A DNA stretch of 64,000 nt from Lithospermum erythrorhizon (GCA_019722365.1 JADFUC010000391.1:1302001-1366000); one strand, 5' to 3'; shown: positions 1 through 12,673, counted from the first letter of the stretch. Notes: generated by a model from the sequence alone, not told the origin. Numbers and translations are program-made.

Positions 1-1850
1 TAAGACGAAATCGCGTGTCATTTTTTCCTTTTTCTCTAGTAGTATAAATGTCAACTTATAGCACATACAGCTTGGCATTGTCATGGGTCATGTTAGTAAA
101 ATATCGTAGGTGAAAACAGTTGCCGATTATTGAATTTCATATATCACTTTTTTTCAACTTACTAATGATTTGTCTAACTTAATAAATTAGTTGGTTCAAG
201 TTGTAATCAAAGAGTAGACAAAAACTAGTGAGGAGCATATGGTTTGCAATGAGCTATTTCAATAATATGAGGATAAATAATATGTCCTATCAATTATTCA
301 ATTATACATTATTAGATCTAGAACAACATTACGATTTCATGAAGAAGTTTAATTTAGCAAGATTTTCAGGGAACATTGAGGGCCAAGATGGATATCATAA
401 ATATTATTCCCATGAGCTAGTAGAGTAATGGTTTCCTTGTGGCATGGGTCTAACCTAACTATATATAGAGTTAGTGGTGTTAAGCTAATTACACGTTTGC
501 ATTTATTAATCACTGTTCACATTATATAGTTTCTTTATTTTTATTAAATTTTCACTTAATAATAGTGATACGGAGTATCAATTTTCCGTTTTTGAATGAT
601 CTTACTTGTTCTGGAGAAAGCATACATCAGTTTTATACTCCTTTTAATTTTTTTTAATTGACGTTTTCGTTTTCCTTGTAAAGCTTTGATAATGTGTTAG
701 TTGTAAATCTCATTTCATTTCTTCAAACATACCGAATAACATGCAAGTTTTTGAAGATGTCCTACCATTTTTTTGTACTAGTGCCATAATTCAATATTAT
801 CATGAGATGATTTCGAATCATAGAGATTCCATAATCCTTTCAAATTATAAACTAAATAAAACATTATCAAATAAATTTCATTACAAAATATTTTGATGCA
901 ATATCGAGTTAAGGTTTGTGCCGTATATATGATATACGAAGTTAGGTATGATAGAAATACTCATCCATCATATATTACTCAGAATTGTTAGTCTTGATGT
1001 TCAAACTGGTAAAGTATTTGCAGTGGTTGGCATCAATATCTCCATCCACAGTCCGCAGAATATGGACCATAATATTTTCGATAGTGACATGGTTTGAACT
1101 ATATATATTTTTAATTTTCTCGGACATAGTTTGAACTATATATATATATTTTTAATTTTCTCTAACAATTGCTTTTAAATATAATGTTCATCAAACAATT
1201 ACTTTTGTTTTTGGTAGAGTTATTATTGATCTAGTTATTTGCATTGTAAGGTCTTTGAAATCAAATTCACTTTGGTCCTTCTAAAGATATTATCTTGTGA
1301 GTGCTTTGGGCATTATGTGGAGTGCTTACATTATAAAATGTAAGCATATTTGCTTACTTAGATGTTCATGTATGGTAATATTAAAATATTTTTAATTTAT
1401 CAATAATAATATATAATAACAGTAATTACCATACTTACAATTCAGTCTAGTTTTAGTGCATATCAACAATATGTTCAATGCTCACACATTATGGGGGCAC
1501 AAATTTTGACATAGGTCGAGTGAGAAACAACTCTAAATTATTTGAGATGTTTCCACTAGCAATTCAACGCCTTGGCTAGGACCCCTACTAACGTCTTCAA
1601 ATGGGCAAAGAAAAAATATGCAAACTTCAACCCATTAAGATTTTATCTAATTAATAAAATCTACTATTATTAGTTTTCAATGCATAGCGTGTCATTGGAA
1701 AAATAAAATACCAATAGCATCTAATCAATTATCCTCCTGTCAAAATGAAAAAATAAAACAACTTTACATACATTATATTTTATAGCCGGGATATGTAAAA
1801 AATATTACATTAATTCCTTGCCAGTTCACATCAGTGGATAAAGACAAAAT
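1..1850. other. Intergenic, AT-rich, no gene recognised
   Basis: No coding exon, RNA gene or clear mobile element could be recognised here. The sequence is AT-rich with scattered poly-A/T runs. A near-duplicate phrase ending in a TATATAT run occurs at about 1093-1120 and 1127-1160. The 66-codon frame at 228-428 has no recognisable motif and no splice context, so it is not called as a gene. Confidence 0.6.
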
Positions 1851-1862
1851 CATGTCAATGCT

Positions 1863-1871
1863 ATATAAATT
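1863..1871 (+). promoter_or_regulatory. TATA box of the bHLH gene
   Basis: A good plant TATA motif (TATATAAAT) lies about 270 bases upstream of the ATG at 2141. Transcription would start about 30 bases downstream, near 1893-1900. The 5' leader then appears to be interrupted by an intron with donor GTAAGT at 1964 and acceptor CAG ending at 2133, leaving only 7 bases of leader before the start codon. Position and spacing are the only evidence. Confidence 0.55.
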
Positions 1872-2140
1872 GGGCCATAATTAGCGTAAGTTCCAAACTC
1901 AATAAAAGGCATATAGAAATTTGTTTGTGGAAAGATTTAGTTTGACTAACAAAATCTTGGACGGTAAGTAGTTCTCTCATTTTTTCATCTTTCTCCATTG
2001 AAGTGTTGTTTTCTTCCCCATATTTTTTGTTTTCTTATATATGAACTAAATCTTTCTTGTTGGTACCTTAAATTTTGTTTGATAGATTGATAATTTTTTC
2101 TTATATTGGTTTTGTTTCTTTTACCTCTTTCAGGATATCT

Positions 2141-3918
2141 ATGGAGATCTCAAATTTGGTAAGACAAATTTAAGATCCCTTAATTGATTCTTGTGCTCAT
2201 TTATTCGTTATCTCTAACTTGGATGCATATTATTGTGACTTTGGACTCAAAAATCAAGAAACTAAAAGGTGTTATTTCATGCATATATATACAGGGAATT
2301 GAAGATCCAAATTTTTTCCATCAATGGTCAATCAGTTCTTTTGATGAGCTGAGTGCTTTTGGTGATGTGATTTTTGAATCATTTCAAGAAACAAAACAAC
2401 AGAACCATCAGCAGCTTGAATTTAATAATAAGAGGTCATCATGTGAAGAGTTGACCGAAATTAATGTTGATGAAAGGGCATTGAAACAGATGAGAAGTGA
2501 TAGTTTCAGTTCATGTGAACATGATCATCAACTTGCTTCAACAAATCATCTTCATCAATTGCCAACTTCAAATAATTATTTCAACAACAATAGCATTACT
2601 CAAGTTCAAGGAATTGCGATGCCTAAACAAGAGATAAGTTTCCCAACTGACCATCATCATGTGATTTCTCAACAAGGTGGTTCATTTGGAGATTACCATC
2701 AGAACAATAATTATGTGTTCAAGATTAGCCAAGGAGCTAATAAAAGGGTTAGTAATCAAACTGCTTCTAGGCTTCCACATGCTCAAGATCATATCTTGGC
2801 TGAACGAAGAAGGAGAGAGAAACTTAGCCAGAGGTTCATAGCTCTCTCTGCCTTGGTCCCTGGCCTAAAAAAGGTACATATTATAATACATTCGCCGTTA
2901 AATTTTGACATATAATTGAGTATCGGTGACAAACTAGATTATGTTTTTCTTAGTACAAGAGTAACAAGACCATTTCCTTACTTGGTTATATGCAGATGGA
3001 CAAGGCATCTGTTCTTGGAGAAGCAATAAAGTATTTGAAACAACTTCAAGAAAAAGTGAAGGCACTTGAGGAGCAAGCAAGAAAAAAATCTACTGAATCA
3101 GTGGTTTTTGTGAAGAGGCATGAGATGTATGCAGATGGTAACAATTCTTCTTCCGACGATAACTCATCTCCCAGTGCTCAATTTCAAGATTCATTGCCAC
3201 AAATTGAAGCAAGATTCTCAGACAAAGATGTTCTCATTCGTGTTCATTGTGAGAAGAAGAAAGGTGTTCTTGCAAAGGTTGTCAGTGAGGTTGAGAAGCT
3301 TCATCTTTCAGTTGTGAATACTAATTCTATGACCTTCTGCTCAGCCCTTGACATTACTGTTATAGCTCGGGTATGGAATCCTTTAATTTCTTGCTTAAGT
3401 TTCATATATACTTAGTTATTAATATCCAAAAGGACGAGTCGCAGTACTCGTCATGTATTATATGGAGTCCTGTATTATATGTTAAAGCATACGGAAAAGT
3501 TTATATAGATTTTAAGGGGGACGAACAATAAAATGAATGGTGAAATTAAATTTTTCAATAATAAAAAGTTATTTTTCAAAATTAAGGGATGGAGGGCAAC
3601 TACTCCCTATGTCCCTAATTCCTTCACTGCTTGCTAGTTAGTTCCGGATATTCCATGATCATGTATTATATGTTACAGCATACGAGACAGTTTACTTGAT
3701 CATAGACTACTATATATGCTAGTGCTTTAATATATATATATAACCCGCCCATGCATGTTAGACGTCATGGTAGTTGCTAGCTAGTTGATATTCCATGATT
3801 GTTGGACTTAATTAATATGGTTCCATTTTAATTTGTACAACAGATAAACGAGGATTTCTCCATGACAGTGAAGGATTTCATGAAGAATTTAAGTTCAACT
3901 CTGAAAACGGTCATATAA
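2141..3918 (+). CDS. bHLH transcription factor, subgroup IVa (bHLH18/19/20/25-like)
   Basis: Four coding exons join in frame: 2141-2158, 2295-2873, 2996-3370 and 3844-3918, giving 348 aa. All introns are GT-AG and fall between codons. The start at 2141 is chosen because the short exon (MEISNL) leads directly into GIEDPNFFHQW, the N-terminal motif typical of this subgroup. The basic region near residues 165-187 contains H172, E176 and R180, the H-E-R triad of G-box (CACGTG) binding bHLH proteins. Helix 2 (MDKASVLGEAIKYLKQLQ, 200-217) runs into a short leucine-rich coiled coil, and residues about 265-348 form an ACT-like dimerisation region. The 95-200 stretch is rich in H, N, Q and S and probably disordered. 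Relatives act in the nucleus, for example in ER-body, iron and jasmonate-linked regulation; which role applies here cannot be read from sequence. No frameshift is seen. An AATAAA lies near 3967. Confidence 0.9.
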
Positions 3919-5900
3919 GGATGATGCATTCACACTCTTGCCAAGAAATTAAGCACGTAGAGTTGAATAAATAATGAGTCTTTCATTAATTGGTATTTCT
4001 TTCAAGTGTTTTTCTGTAATTAGTTATTTGAGTCTCCACCTTTCTTCTTCAAGATCGATCATATATCAACCTTTAAAGATATGTTTGCTATGAGGGGTTC
4101 ATTTTGAAGGAGGGTTTTTTCTCTTATGATTTTTTCATGGCTAATGTGTATAGTTATGCCATGTTAATTCACCCACCTGTTGTAAAGAGATGACCCTATA
4201 GCTTGTTTTTTGGCTTTTATGTCACCAAATGATCTTTTCTTTTTTTTAGGTGGAGACTTTATTTAGCTATTTGTTGTTTTTTGAGTGTAATAAGTTGTTA
4301 TAAAAAATTTAGTGTTTTGGAGACCTATTAATTCATCAACGTTTATTAGTAGTAGATTGTTGCCTTGTTGGTCTTTTTTTCTTTGTACTCCAGACATTAT
4401 CTTCCATGTAATCATCGCTTCTAATGAATATAAGAATTCATTTAGTGAGTTGGCTCCTTTTTGTATGTATAATGGTAGTCATAGTTCGCAGAAATAATGA
4501 TCAACTTGTTGTTCAATTATATATCATCGTCACATGCATGAAACAGAAGTTAAGAGCTTTTTTTGTTTAAAATAAATTAAAACTCTAGCTATGCTTAATT
4601 CTTACACATTGATAAGTTAATACTCAAGATCTCATGCATATTATAACTTACTATTACATCGACTCCCTATTATTAACACTAGTACGTACTACGTAGTAGA
4701 GAATAATGCGAGCTAAGTTTCTAAAGTCAATCACACCATCTCTATTTTCGAATAAACCAAGTCAAGAAAATGTGGAAAAATTAAAGGTCCAAATATCGTT
4801 TCCATCCCTTGCTCTATAATTCTCTTTCAAAATTGGCCATGCTAAAATGTGTGTATTCCCCAAATCCTTTTATTTTTGTTTCCATTTTTCATGCTCAAAT
4901 TAGGGGTATGTACAAAATCGAACTGACCGAATCGAAAATAACCGAAAATTTTAGAACCGTCGAATCGAATGGAATTTAGGTTTGGCGTCGGAGAAGAGGC
5001 AAGGAGCTTAATTTAGGTTAGAGCCTTTGTTTTAGAAATAACCCAACCCGAACCAATTTCTAAATTTTATATAGATTTCTCAATTTTTGTTTATGATTAT
5101 TTTTAAGATCTTGTATTATTTGCATGTGTACATTTTAAGAAGAAAAATTAGATTTACCTTTGTTCATTATTGGTATGTATGTAGATTGTATAATTAATCT
5201 TAAAAGGAGTTCATTGAAATTATATGGATTAAATCACAATTTTATGTTGTTTGGAGTTGAAGGCGATAAACTGAAATTGTCTGGCGAAAGCTTAGTGAAG
5301 CGAACAGGCCGATTGAAACCAAGCGGAAACAAAATAGGTTCGATTAGTTTGGTTGAAGCCGAAACTAAAAGGATTAAATAAGAAATCCGATTAATTATTT
5401 TGTTAATAAGTTTAAAAATGACTCCCAAATTTCGCATATGGGTAGCAAGAGGGCGCTTATGCCCCGACGGTGGGGCCTTATGGAGAAGGGCCCAGCCCAA
5501 TAGGGGCAGCTCCAACTTTCAAGGGATTTATTTAACATGTATATTTGTTAATAATAAGATTGCTTCTTTCAAATAAAAAGTGGATTATATCATTGTCATT
5601 CTACACCAAAAAATGGACATTCCATATATATAATTGTCAAAGACAAATTAAAAACATCAATGATGATACTATCGCTTTCATTAATCTAAACACACCCTTT
5701 CATACTTGCCAAAAATTCACATTTTAATCTTTGAAAACTTGACTATATACTCATATAGCTACGACTGAAGATTGAGAAATATGAACTGTTTCCACATGCC
5801 GACCAAAAAATCATACTAATTTCATATAAACGCATATCATCATTCAAGAGTAATATAATTAGGGATTGATGGGATCGGCAAACGCACTCATCACACAATG
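3919..5900. other. 3' flank and intergenic region
   Basis: The bHLH 3' UTR probably ends soon after the AATAAA near 3967 or in the following 250 bases. The rest has no recognisable gene. At 4895-5400 lies repetitive sequence rich in CGAA/CCGAA motifs (for example ACCGAATCG at 4925), which resembles short non-autonomous transposon sequence common in plants; a related, opposite-facing edge occurs at about 20940-21045. Around 5440-5515 is an isolated GC-rich patch of unknown origin. Confidence 0.5.
4895..5400. repeat. CCGAA-rich dispersed repeat (possible MITE)
   Basis: The left edge reads TTAGGGGTATGTACAAAATCG and is followed by repeated CCGAA and CGAAT motifs. The reverse complement of 21000-21045 starts with a closely similar phrase (GGAGTGTGCACAAAATCCG), which suggests two members of one family. 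No clean inverted terminal repeat or target duplication was found, so the class and exact ends remain uncertain. Confidence 0.35.
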
Positions 5901-5942
5901 CTAGTAAAAAAAAAAGTAGGTTTTATTCAACCATGCTAGTAA

Positions 5943-6079
5943 AAAATTGGTGTAATGTTCTAGAACGTGAGATAGTGATTGCTCTTCCAATAATTTAGGG
6001 ATTGAATATTAGAGATCGACATAAAAATTGGTGTAATCTTCTAGAACGTGAGATAGTGATTGCTCTTCCAATAATTTAA
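5943..6079. repeat. Direct repeat, 57-bp unit, two copies 80 bases apart
   Basis: The segment AAAATTGGTGTAAT to CCAATAATTTA at 5943-5999 recurs almost unchanged at 6023-6079, with one or two differences. A 23-base unrelated spacer separates them. It is a local duplication in intergenic DNA with no apparent function. Confidence 0.85.
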
Positions 6080-6888
6080 GACATTTGACATTCTGTCATT
6101 GTGGTGTGTATGCTTGATTGCATGGTACTCAGGGACAGGCCCCACATGGGCTCATAGTATGGTATTCAGGTTCATCTCATAAATAACAGGAACTGTGTGT
6201 GCAGATTAATGAAGGCATTTTTTATTAAATTTATTACTAATATATTTTTTATAATGATAATAAAAATTAATTAACAGTATAAAATATAAAAATCGATTCA
6301 TTCGATAGATTATTTCGAATATTGATTGAAACTCCAAAGTAAATATAATATTTCCTTTTATCTTTCGTTTTTTTAGTTGTTGTTTTAGCCAGGATTCTGG
6401 CATAAATTAAATGCGTTGAAATGTAAATGATAATTAATTGAAGCCCATATCGTTAGTTGATTGATAATTTAAATATAAGCGATATAGTCACATTAAAAAT
6501 GTAAAAAATTAATTTATTATATATGTTAAAAGCGATGTATTTGAAAATAAAAAATTAAAAAATTTAAGCGATTAAAAAAATAGGCGAAGTGTGTGTTTTT
6601 TAAAGGAAGACCCTTTTAAAGTGGGGCCATGTTACTAATACCGAGCCTGCCTTCTATAATCGGAGAAGCGGTGGTATCCGAAAACATCATTAAATTTTCA
6701 ATATATAATAATATATAGAAGAGAAAAAAATACAATTATGTGTTCCTATGTTTATTGGTTTAGTTCTTAGTTTTACACTTGAGATATCATTATGATCAAA
6801 TCTGATGAGGAGCAAAATAAAAAAAAAAATTGGTTTGTATATATATACTCCGTATTTATGTATATGTATTTTGGAATCAGGCGTGTAG
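6080..6888. other. Intergenic, AT-rich
   Basis: No coding or RNA feature is recognised. The minus-strand frames here (6206-6403, 6690-6896) are AT-driven and show no conserved motif. Confidence 0.55.
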
Positions 6889-7196
6889 TGTTTCAATATT
6901 TAGTCGAGTCTAAGTCAAATCAAATGCTATATAAAGTGTGACTTGAAAGCTTAATAACTGTATAATCATAATTTCTAATCAGGTATAGATATCGTGTTTT
7001 AGCATTTAAGCGAGTCTAAGTCAAGTCAAATGCTAGATAGAGTGCGACTTCAAAGCTTAACAACTCTATAATCATAATTTCTAATCAAATGTCAAGTGTG
7101 GGTGTCGTGTTTTAATATTTAATCGAGTCTAAATCAAATTAAATGTGAGAAAATGTTCGACTTAAAAGCTTAACGACCCTATAACCATAATTGAAA
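6889..7196. repeat. Tandem repeat, three units of about 106-113 bp
   Basis: The phrase CGAGTCTAAGTCAAATCAAA begins at 6905 and recurs in diverged form at 7011 and 7124. In each unit it is followed by GACTT, AAAGCTTAA and ATAATCATAATT at matching distances. The array sits just upstream of the 5' leader of the gene at 8958, so it may lie in that gene's promoter, but no regulatory role is shown. Confidence 0.85.
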
Positions 7197-8209
7197 ATGA
7201 CCTTAAGTCCTTAACTCACTAATCATTATACAGCTATCTCAAGTTTCAAACGTTTCCCCCAATTTGTTTTAATCTAGGGTTTCTGATTATTTTCCCCCAA
7301 TTATTTCAAATAAATTGATTCAATTCAAGCAATTATTCATTGATAATTCCTCCATTAAAGGTAATTTCTCCCCCCCAAATTTTCAATTTTGTATGTAGAA
7401 TATCTATGAACATATTCTTGAAAATTCCAGAATATTTATTGAATTCTTATATTTTAATTTTTGATTTAGACCAATTTGATAGTTTTATTACCCTTAATTG
7501 ATTAATAATCTGTAAATTTATGATTTGGATTATGTGAATTTCTATTGGATAACTGTTGTTGTTCTTTTTTGTTTTTTTTTTTGTTTTTATTGTTGCATCC
7601 ATTGAATTAATACTTTCATGTCAGAAAGATTGTCTAGTTTGGTTTTAATTTGTCAAAAGTAGCAAACTTTGGTGTCATAATTGACACACATAATCAAAAT
7701 TGTGATGCTAATAGTAAAATAGGTTGAAAATACTATAGTTTGATATATATTTATATCGAATAATTGAGTATTTCAAACTTTGGTCTCTGGGGTTTGAAAA
7801 AAGTTTAATAATTTTGTATAAGATGTCTTATAATTTTATAGTAAACTCTATTTTTTTCGAAGTTGGGTGGGGGTCGCTGCCCTTGTCTCTTCTAAGTTCC
7901 GCCACAAATTATGTACCCAATAATTTTAAGTGGAGGATTTGTCATTTTCTTTAATTTGTTTAAAAGTTTATTTCTAAGTTAGACTTGGTTAAGAAGATTT
8001 ATTGGAACACTTTATGTGTTCTATGCTTTATGATTTTGTTTAATTTTGAAGCACTGGGTTTTGTAAAATAAAAAAAATAGTGAGCTTAGAAAATAAGCTA
8101 AGAAATTGAATTATCACACACTATTAAAGCACCCATTGGAATTAATTAACAAAAAACCTCACAAGTCCTCTCCACTTGTGCCGTTCATTACACACTTTAG
8201 TCAAATATG

Positions 8210-8355
8210 GTAAACCTTTGTCCCAAAACTTTGTCCAATTTCTATTTTGTTTGTCTATTTGATTTAGTTATCAAAGTTTGTCCCAAAAATTTGTCCAATT
8301 TGTAATTTGTTTGTCTATGTCTATTTGATTGAGTTATCGAAGCTTGTCCCAAAAT
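8210..8355. repeat. Intronic direct repeat of about 60 bp
   Basis: A segment containing TTTGTCCCAAAA, TTTGTCCAATTT and GTTTGTCTATTTGATT recurs about 60 bases later, and the TTGTCCCAAAA motif starts a third partial unit at about 8345. The same TTTGTCCCAAAA...TGTCCA phrase appears at about 63690, also in a first intron. Confidence 0.75.
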
Positions 8356-8379
8356 TAGAAATATACGATAAAAACAAAG

Positions 8380-8675
8380 TTCATTGATTTTGAAGCTGAA
8401 AAATATCGACTTTTATGTGATTGTTTAATTACAAAGCAAGGAGAAAAAAGTTTATTTATTTTGAAGCTGAAAAATGTGAACTTTTTATGAAAAGTTAAAT
8501 TGATTTTGAAGCTGAAAATTTTAAATTATGAGATTAAAACTTATAAAGCAGGGAGAAAAAGATTTATTTATTTTGATGCTGAAAAATGTAAAAAAAATTG
8601 TGTGTGTTGGGGGGGGAGGTTATTTATTTTGAAGCTGAAAAATATCAACTTTTTATGTGATTGTTTACTTATAAG
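8380..8675. repeat. Intronic tandem repeat with TTTTGAAGCTGAAAA core
   Basis: The core TTTTGAAGCTGAAAA appears five times (about 8386, 8458, 8503, 8571 with one change, and 8627). Flanking text such as CTTTTTATGTGATTGTTTA and AAGCAAGGAGAAAAA repeats with it at irregular spacing. It looks like local tandem duplication followed by decay in a leader intron. Confidence 0.8.
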
Positions 8676-8957
8676 GCAAAGAGAGATTAGGGAGGTCTGC
8701 AGTGTTTATGAAAGTTAAGAAAATGGGGATATTGGGATGTTCTTATTACTAAGAATTAAGCGATGGAGCGAGAATTTCTAGATGTGTTTTTCTCGTCAGT
8801 TAGTATTTCAGATAGTGTAATTGTATTGAAAATTTGAAATATAGATTTTTGTCTCGATATAGTAGAGGGGTCGTGCTTCACTACATTTTAGTTGACGGAT
8901 AAAAAGTATTTGATTATACTTTACTGACATATGATGAGATGGTGAACAGATATAGGG

Positions 8958-10475
8958 ATGGATTTGGATACGGAGAATAGGATAGCTTCGATTCTTATGA
9001 AGGAAGCTGCCGAGCTACGCCGTCAAGCTCAACAAGAGGGTGCTCTTGCTTATATTCGTCGGCCTAATGTTAGGGGTCGGCCAAATTCTCGGTTTCTCAC
9101 TGCAACTGTACTTGGTGTGCAACAAGGTTATCATCATTTCCCTTAAATGTGTACTGTTGTTTAATGAATTGTCTGTTCGTGTTGGTGATTGTGATGTAAA
9201 TATACTTGTGTTATTCTCAGTGTGCCACATTGTTGTTAGCATTTCTCTTAATTGCTTGCTATTGCTTCTCCCTTACCCCACTTAGGTGGGAGCCTCTTCA
9301 AAGGCATTGGGGCAGGTTGACCTTTACTATTGTTTCTGGATTATCTGTTTTGTGGTTATGGTATGAGTAAACCTTATAGTTTGATTCGCGGTTCTAAGAA
9401 TTTGATGTATGACTTTGTAAGATATAAAGTACTAGTATTTTATAGTATCTAGTTGTTTCTTTTCTTCTATGTAGATTTCACTCACATGATTGATGTTAAT
9501 AAGTGATAATATTAGTGTTTTTTTGTAAGAATATGTTGAAAGCTACTATGAAATTATAACGTAATGAAATCTACTGAAAGAATGTTCTGGAATGTGTTTG
9601 TGGATCTTGTCTATTTCCCGATAGTGTGCTTCTGTGTATTACGTCATAATGAGGGAACAATTTAGTTTTGCATGTTAGTGATGATCTTTGTGCTGGTGTC
9701 ATCTTTGTTGGGAATCAAGACTTTATCTTTAATTACCTTATGGCTTATGCTAAGGTCAAAAGGAAACTCTTATTGCAGCAAACCGCAATGTGGAAGAAAA
9801 TGAAATGTGGAGGTCTCGGCAGAAGGAGAAGGAGCTAGATAGTCGGTTGAAGGGTAGATTCAGAGAAGAAAGTAGTTCTGGTAAGCGTCATAAGGATTTT
9901 AGAGATTGTGGAAGGGGTAGGAGTAAGAGGGTTGTCGACTATGGCTTGGTAGATCCCAGTTCTGCAAGCCCATCAATGAAAACAGTTTCTGAGGATATCT
10001 ACTCAAGGGATGATGATGGATTGAAGGATGACGAGATCGAGGAATTTTTACATTCCAGGTGAGCACTTCTCTTCATCTGCAATGATGCATTACTGTTAAT
10101 TTATGATATAGGGCTAACTATCTTCTTGTCGGTTATAGGAGCAAGCGAGGGAGGGGTGCCATTGGGTCACGGATGGATGAAACCGGTCCTTTTCTAACTT
10201 CATGCTCTGATTCTACAAACAATAGATTCCTAATTTCTGATAATGAGCTAGATGAACAGCCAAAACGTGTTGTCCGTGGTCCAAAAAGACCTGCTTCACT
10301 GATGTCTGATGAGACGTCAAGCGATGAGTCACCTGTGAAAAGGAAATCTAAGAAAAGAAAACCGCATTCCGAAAAGCACAAATCAAAAGAGAAGTCAAAG
10401 CACAAATCAAGAGAAAAGTTGAAAGATAGGAAGAAGAAAAGGAAGAGGGAGGAGAAAAGAAGTAAAAGTCACTAG
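8958..10475 (+). CDS. Plant-conserved basic, probably nuclear protein of unknown function
   Basis: Three coding exons join in frame: 8958-9126, 9779-10058 and 10139-10475 (786 bases, 261 aa), with GT-AG introns. The start MDLDTENRIASILMKEAAEL is chosen because the N-terminus matches a small plant-wide family I recall from many genomes, whose hallmark is this acidic/helical start followed by NVRGRPNSRFLTATVLGVQQ near residues 38-56 and NEMWR just after the first splice. The second hallmark, EEFLHSR then KRGRGAIGSRMDETGP, spans the second splice. The C-terminal 60 residues are almost entirely Lys, Arg, Ser and Glu, which suggests a nuclear location and RNA- or chromatin-related binding. That is inference; the family has no established activity that I know of. 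The frame is intact and both joins restore conserved text, so this is very likely a working gene. Confidence 0.88.
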
Positions 10476-11100
10476 TTGTTTGTCATAGGTAGAAGTGGAA
10501 ACGAAAGAGATTTCATAGTGAAAATTGTAAAAACAGATTTGTGTCTATAACTCTGTAGTCTGTACTATGCCTTTTGTATTTTCAGTTCATCTGAGCTTGA
10601 GAATGCTACAAATAACTTTTCTAACATTATTTATGGTCCCCTAACAAGCTCCCTTTTGTCAATTGAAGAATAAGTAACCACATTTCGTGGCTAATACAAA
10701 TATAGAGTTATGAATGAATCATATTTCACCATAATATCAATTGAAGTTACAAAGAGTAGCATCCGAAGATGTCAATGTATCAATATGGAATAGAGGGCGG
10801 AAAAGATCATTCAAACCCGAAACACTTACATGTATGATGTATCTAATGATTAGATAATCGTTCTTGTTTATGTGTCAATTCATAACACATACATTTGATA
10901 TCATTATTTTTAAAATAATATTATTGTTGTGTCACGAATTAAGACAATCTGACAACTTTATTTATAAAATAGTATTATTGCGTGTGGTGGATTGAGACAA
11001 CATACGAAAATTATATAACAAACGGGTGAATAGGCCCTTTGGGATCCATTGAATGTCTTCATGTGATTATAAATTATTATGAGATTAGGCCCAAATATTA
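10476..11100. other. 3' UTR and intergenic region
   Basis: The first 100-200 bases are probably the 3' UTR of the upstream gene. The rest is AT-rich and has no recognisable gene or element. Confidence 0.5.
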
Positions 11101-11532
11101 GTAGAGGTGTGAATGAGCCGAGCTAAATCGGCTCGCTCGAGGCTCGGTCAAAATGGAGCCTAGCCGCGAGCTAGCTCGGTGACTCGTTTCCATATTCATA
11201 TTTTTTTATTATGAAGATTTTGTTATAATATTTTATAATTTCAATTACTTATTATTATTTTGTTATGAATATATCTATTATTAAAGTTAACATCTATTAC
11301 AAATAGATGGTTTTGCTTTCCAAGTTAAATGTTAATTAATTAATTAATTGATTAAGTAAACCAAATTTATAGTAAACCAATTGAATTTGAATCTTTAAAT
11401 AAGTAAGCTAGCTCGGATTAACTTGGCTCTATGAAAGCTCGACGAACCTTAGGCTCGACTCGATTCGTTCAGTGACCGAACCAAGCCAAAAAATCTTTAC
11501 CTGAGTTCGGCTAGACTCGTTTACATCTCTAA
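11101..11532. mobile_element. Probable hAT-type MITE or foldback element
   Basis: The left end GTAGAGGTGTGAATGAGCCG is an imperfect reverse complement of the right end (GCTAGACTCGTTTACATCTC at about 11510-11529), giving terminal inverted repeats of about 23-25 bases. TAGAGGTGTNAAT termini with GC-rich CGAGC motifs and an AT-rich centre resemble plant hAT-derived elements. The flanking 8 bases match only partly, so the target duplication is uncertain. Confidence 0.55.
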
Positions 11533-11812
11533 TTTATAGTGGTTCATTAGTCATTACCACTTCATTAAATGATGAGGTCGCTGACCGACTCAAGTACGCC
11601 CACTTCATTAAGCCGAACAGGCCTAGCCTGGCCTCTAATCGATTCGACCAATAAAAGTTCACGATCCACTTAATTTATCTGCTCAAAGACCCAATGAACC
11701 AAAAATCTTTCATCTCTGCTTCTGGGCCTACCTCGAATAGTTACGCCCCTAATTTACGTCTCTCTAATTTATAGTAGTTCATTAGGCATTACCACTTGAT
11801 TAATTGATGGGG
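11528..11812. repeat. Direct repeat of about 50 bp flanking 185 bases
   Basis: CTCTAATTTATAGTGGTTCA at about 11528 continues to about 11577 and recurs with few changes at about 11763-11812. The intervening 185 bases include CGAC/GGCCT-rich sequence. It may mark an insertion or a local duplication upstream of the CGR-like gene. Confidence 0.7.
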
Positions 11813-11952
11813 TTGTGACAGGATTGAAGCATGTCCAATTCTGACCGACAGATCTAGATCTCCACATATCTTTTCACACTACCTCATTAACTCATCATTA
11901 TTACAAAAGCTTCATCCTATAATAATCATTAATCAATTGTTAATTGTAATAA

Positions 11953-12013
11953 TATAAACTCCAATTTCTCAAACAAATTCTCACCTCTTCTTCATCCAAT
12001 CTCTCTTTTTCAG
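11953..12013 (+). promoter_or_regulatory. TATA-like box and 5' leader of the CGR-like gene
   Basis: TATAAA at 11953 is followed by a pyrimidine-rich leader (CTTCTTCATCCAATCTCTCT) ending in a CAG|GTACTT donor at 12013/12014. A leader intron would then run to an acceptor just before the ATG near 12972. This is inferred from composition and splice motifs only. Confidence 0.45.
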
Positions 12014-12109
12014 GTACTTCAACTTAGTCTTCCTGAAGCATTTTTATTGGATTTGATTTAATTAGTTAAAAACTTTTTAATTGGAAATAATTATTAGTTT
12101 GCATGTTTG

Positions 12110-12490
12110 CATTATGCATGAAAGTTTGATCTTTATTATTAGTTGATTCATTAATGCAATTAAGCATTCTTGGAAACATTTTGGTATTATGGGATTGATG
12201 TTAAGAGTAGTCAAAATTTTGATTTGGTTTTATTTGATGAATTAAAAACTTCTGAATTTGAAAGGATTATGAATAAAGTTCTGATATTGATTACTATATT
12301 CATGAATGCATACATTCTTGGAACATTTTGCATATGTTTGATGTTGGGTTAAAGTCAAAATTTTGATTAGATTTGATTTGATGAGTTAAAAATTTCTGCA
12401 TTATGCACAAAGATTTTATCTTTATTATTACTAGATTCATGAATGCACACATTCTTGGAACATTTTGCATACGACTTGATGTTGGTTCCA
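12110..12490. repeat. Leader-intron tandem repeat, about three units of 135-150 bp
   Basis: ATTCATGAATGCA..CATTCTTGGAACATTTTG occurs at about 12299 and 12433, with a diverged copy at about 12150. Flanking text (TTTATCTTTATTATTA, GTCAAAATTTTGATT) repeats with it. The copies lie in the inferred leader intron of the CGR-like gene. Confidence 0.8.
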
Positions 12491-12673
12491 AGTCAAAATC
12501 TGTATTCTGTTGATCCAGTGGATTTGAATAATATGGTTAATGTGGATATAAATTTACATTTTTTATTTCTGAATGTGAAAAGGGGTGTTTCATATATTGA
12601 TGTTTGAGCTCTAAGATTGATATAAAGTGATGATGAATAATTTTATTTTTCATTTATTTGTTTATTGTTTCAT

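Larger units (their letters stand above)
7210..8949 (+). other. Probable 5' leader and leader intron of the gene at 8958
   Basis: A pyrimidine-rich leader ending at 7360 is followed by a GTAATT donor at 7361. A CAG acceptor at 8947-8949 lies 8 bases before the ATG at 8958. This fits the long first leader introns common in plant genes, but no transcript supports it here. The intron holds two tandem-repeat blocks, listed separately, and a short stretch at 7640-7770 that resembles 63690-63830 in the intron of the gene at the right edge. Confidence 0.5.

Noticed and set aside
228..428. 66-codon open frame rich in Met, Asn and Tyr
   Set aside because: AT-driven composition, no motif, no splice or promoter context, no neighbouring exon.
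5234..5515. 93-codon minus-strand frame
   Set aside because: It is read through the CCGAA-type repeat and has no protein-like conservation.
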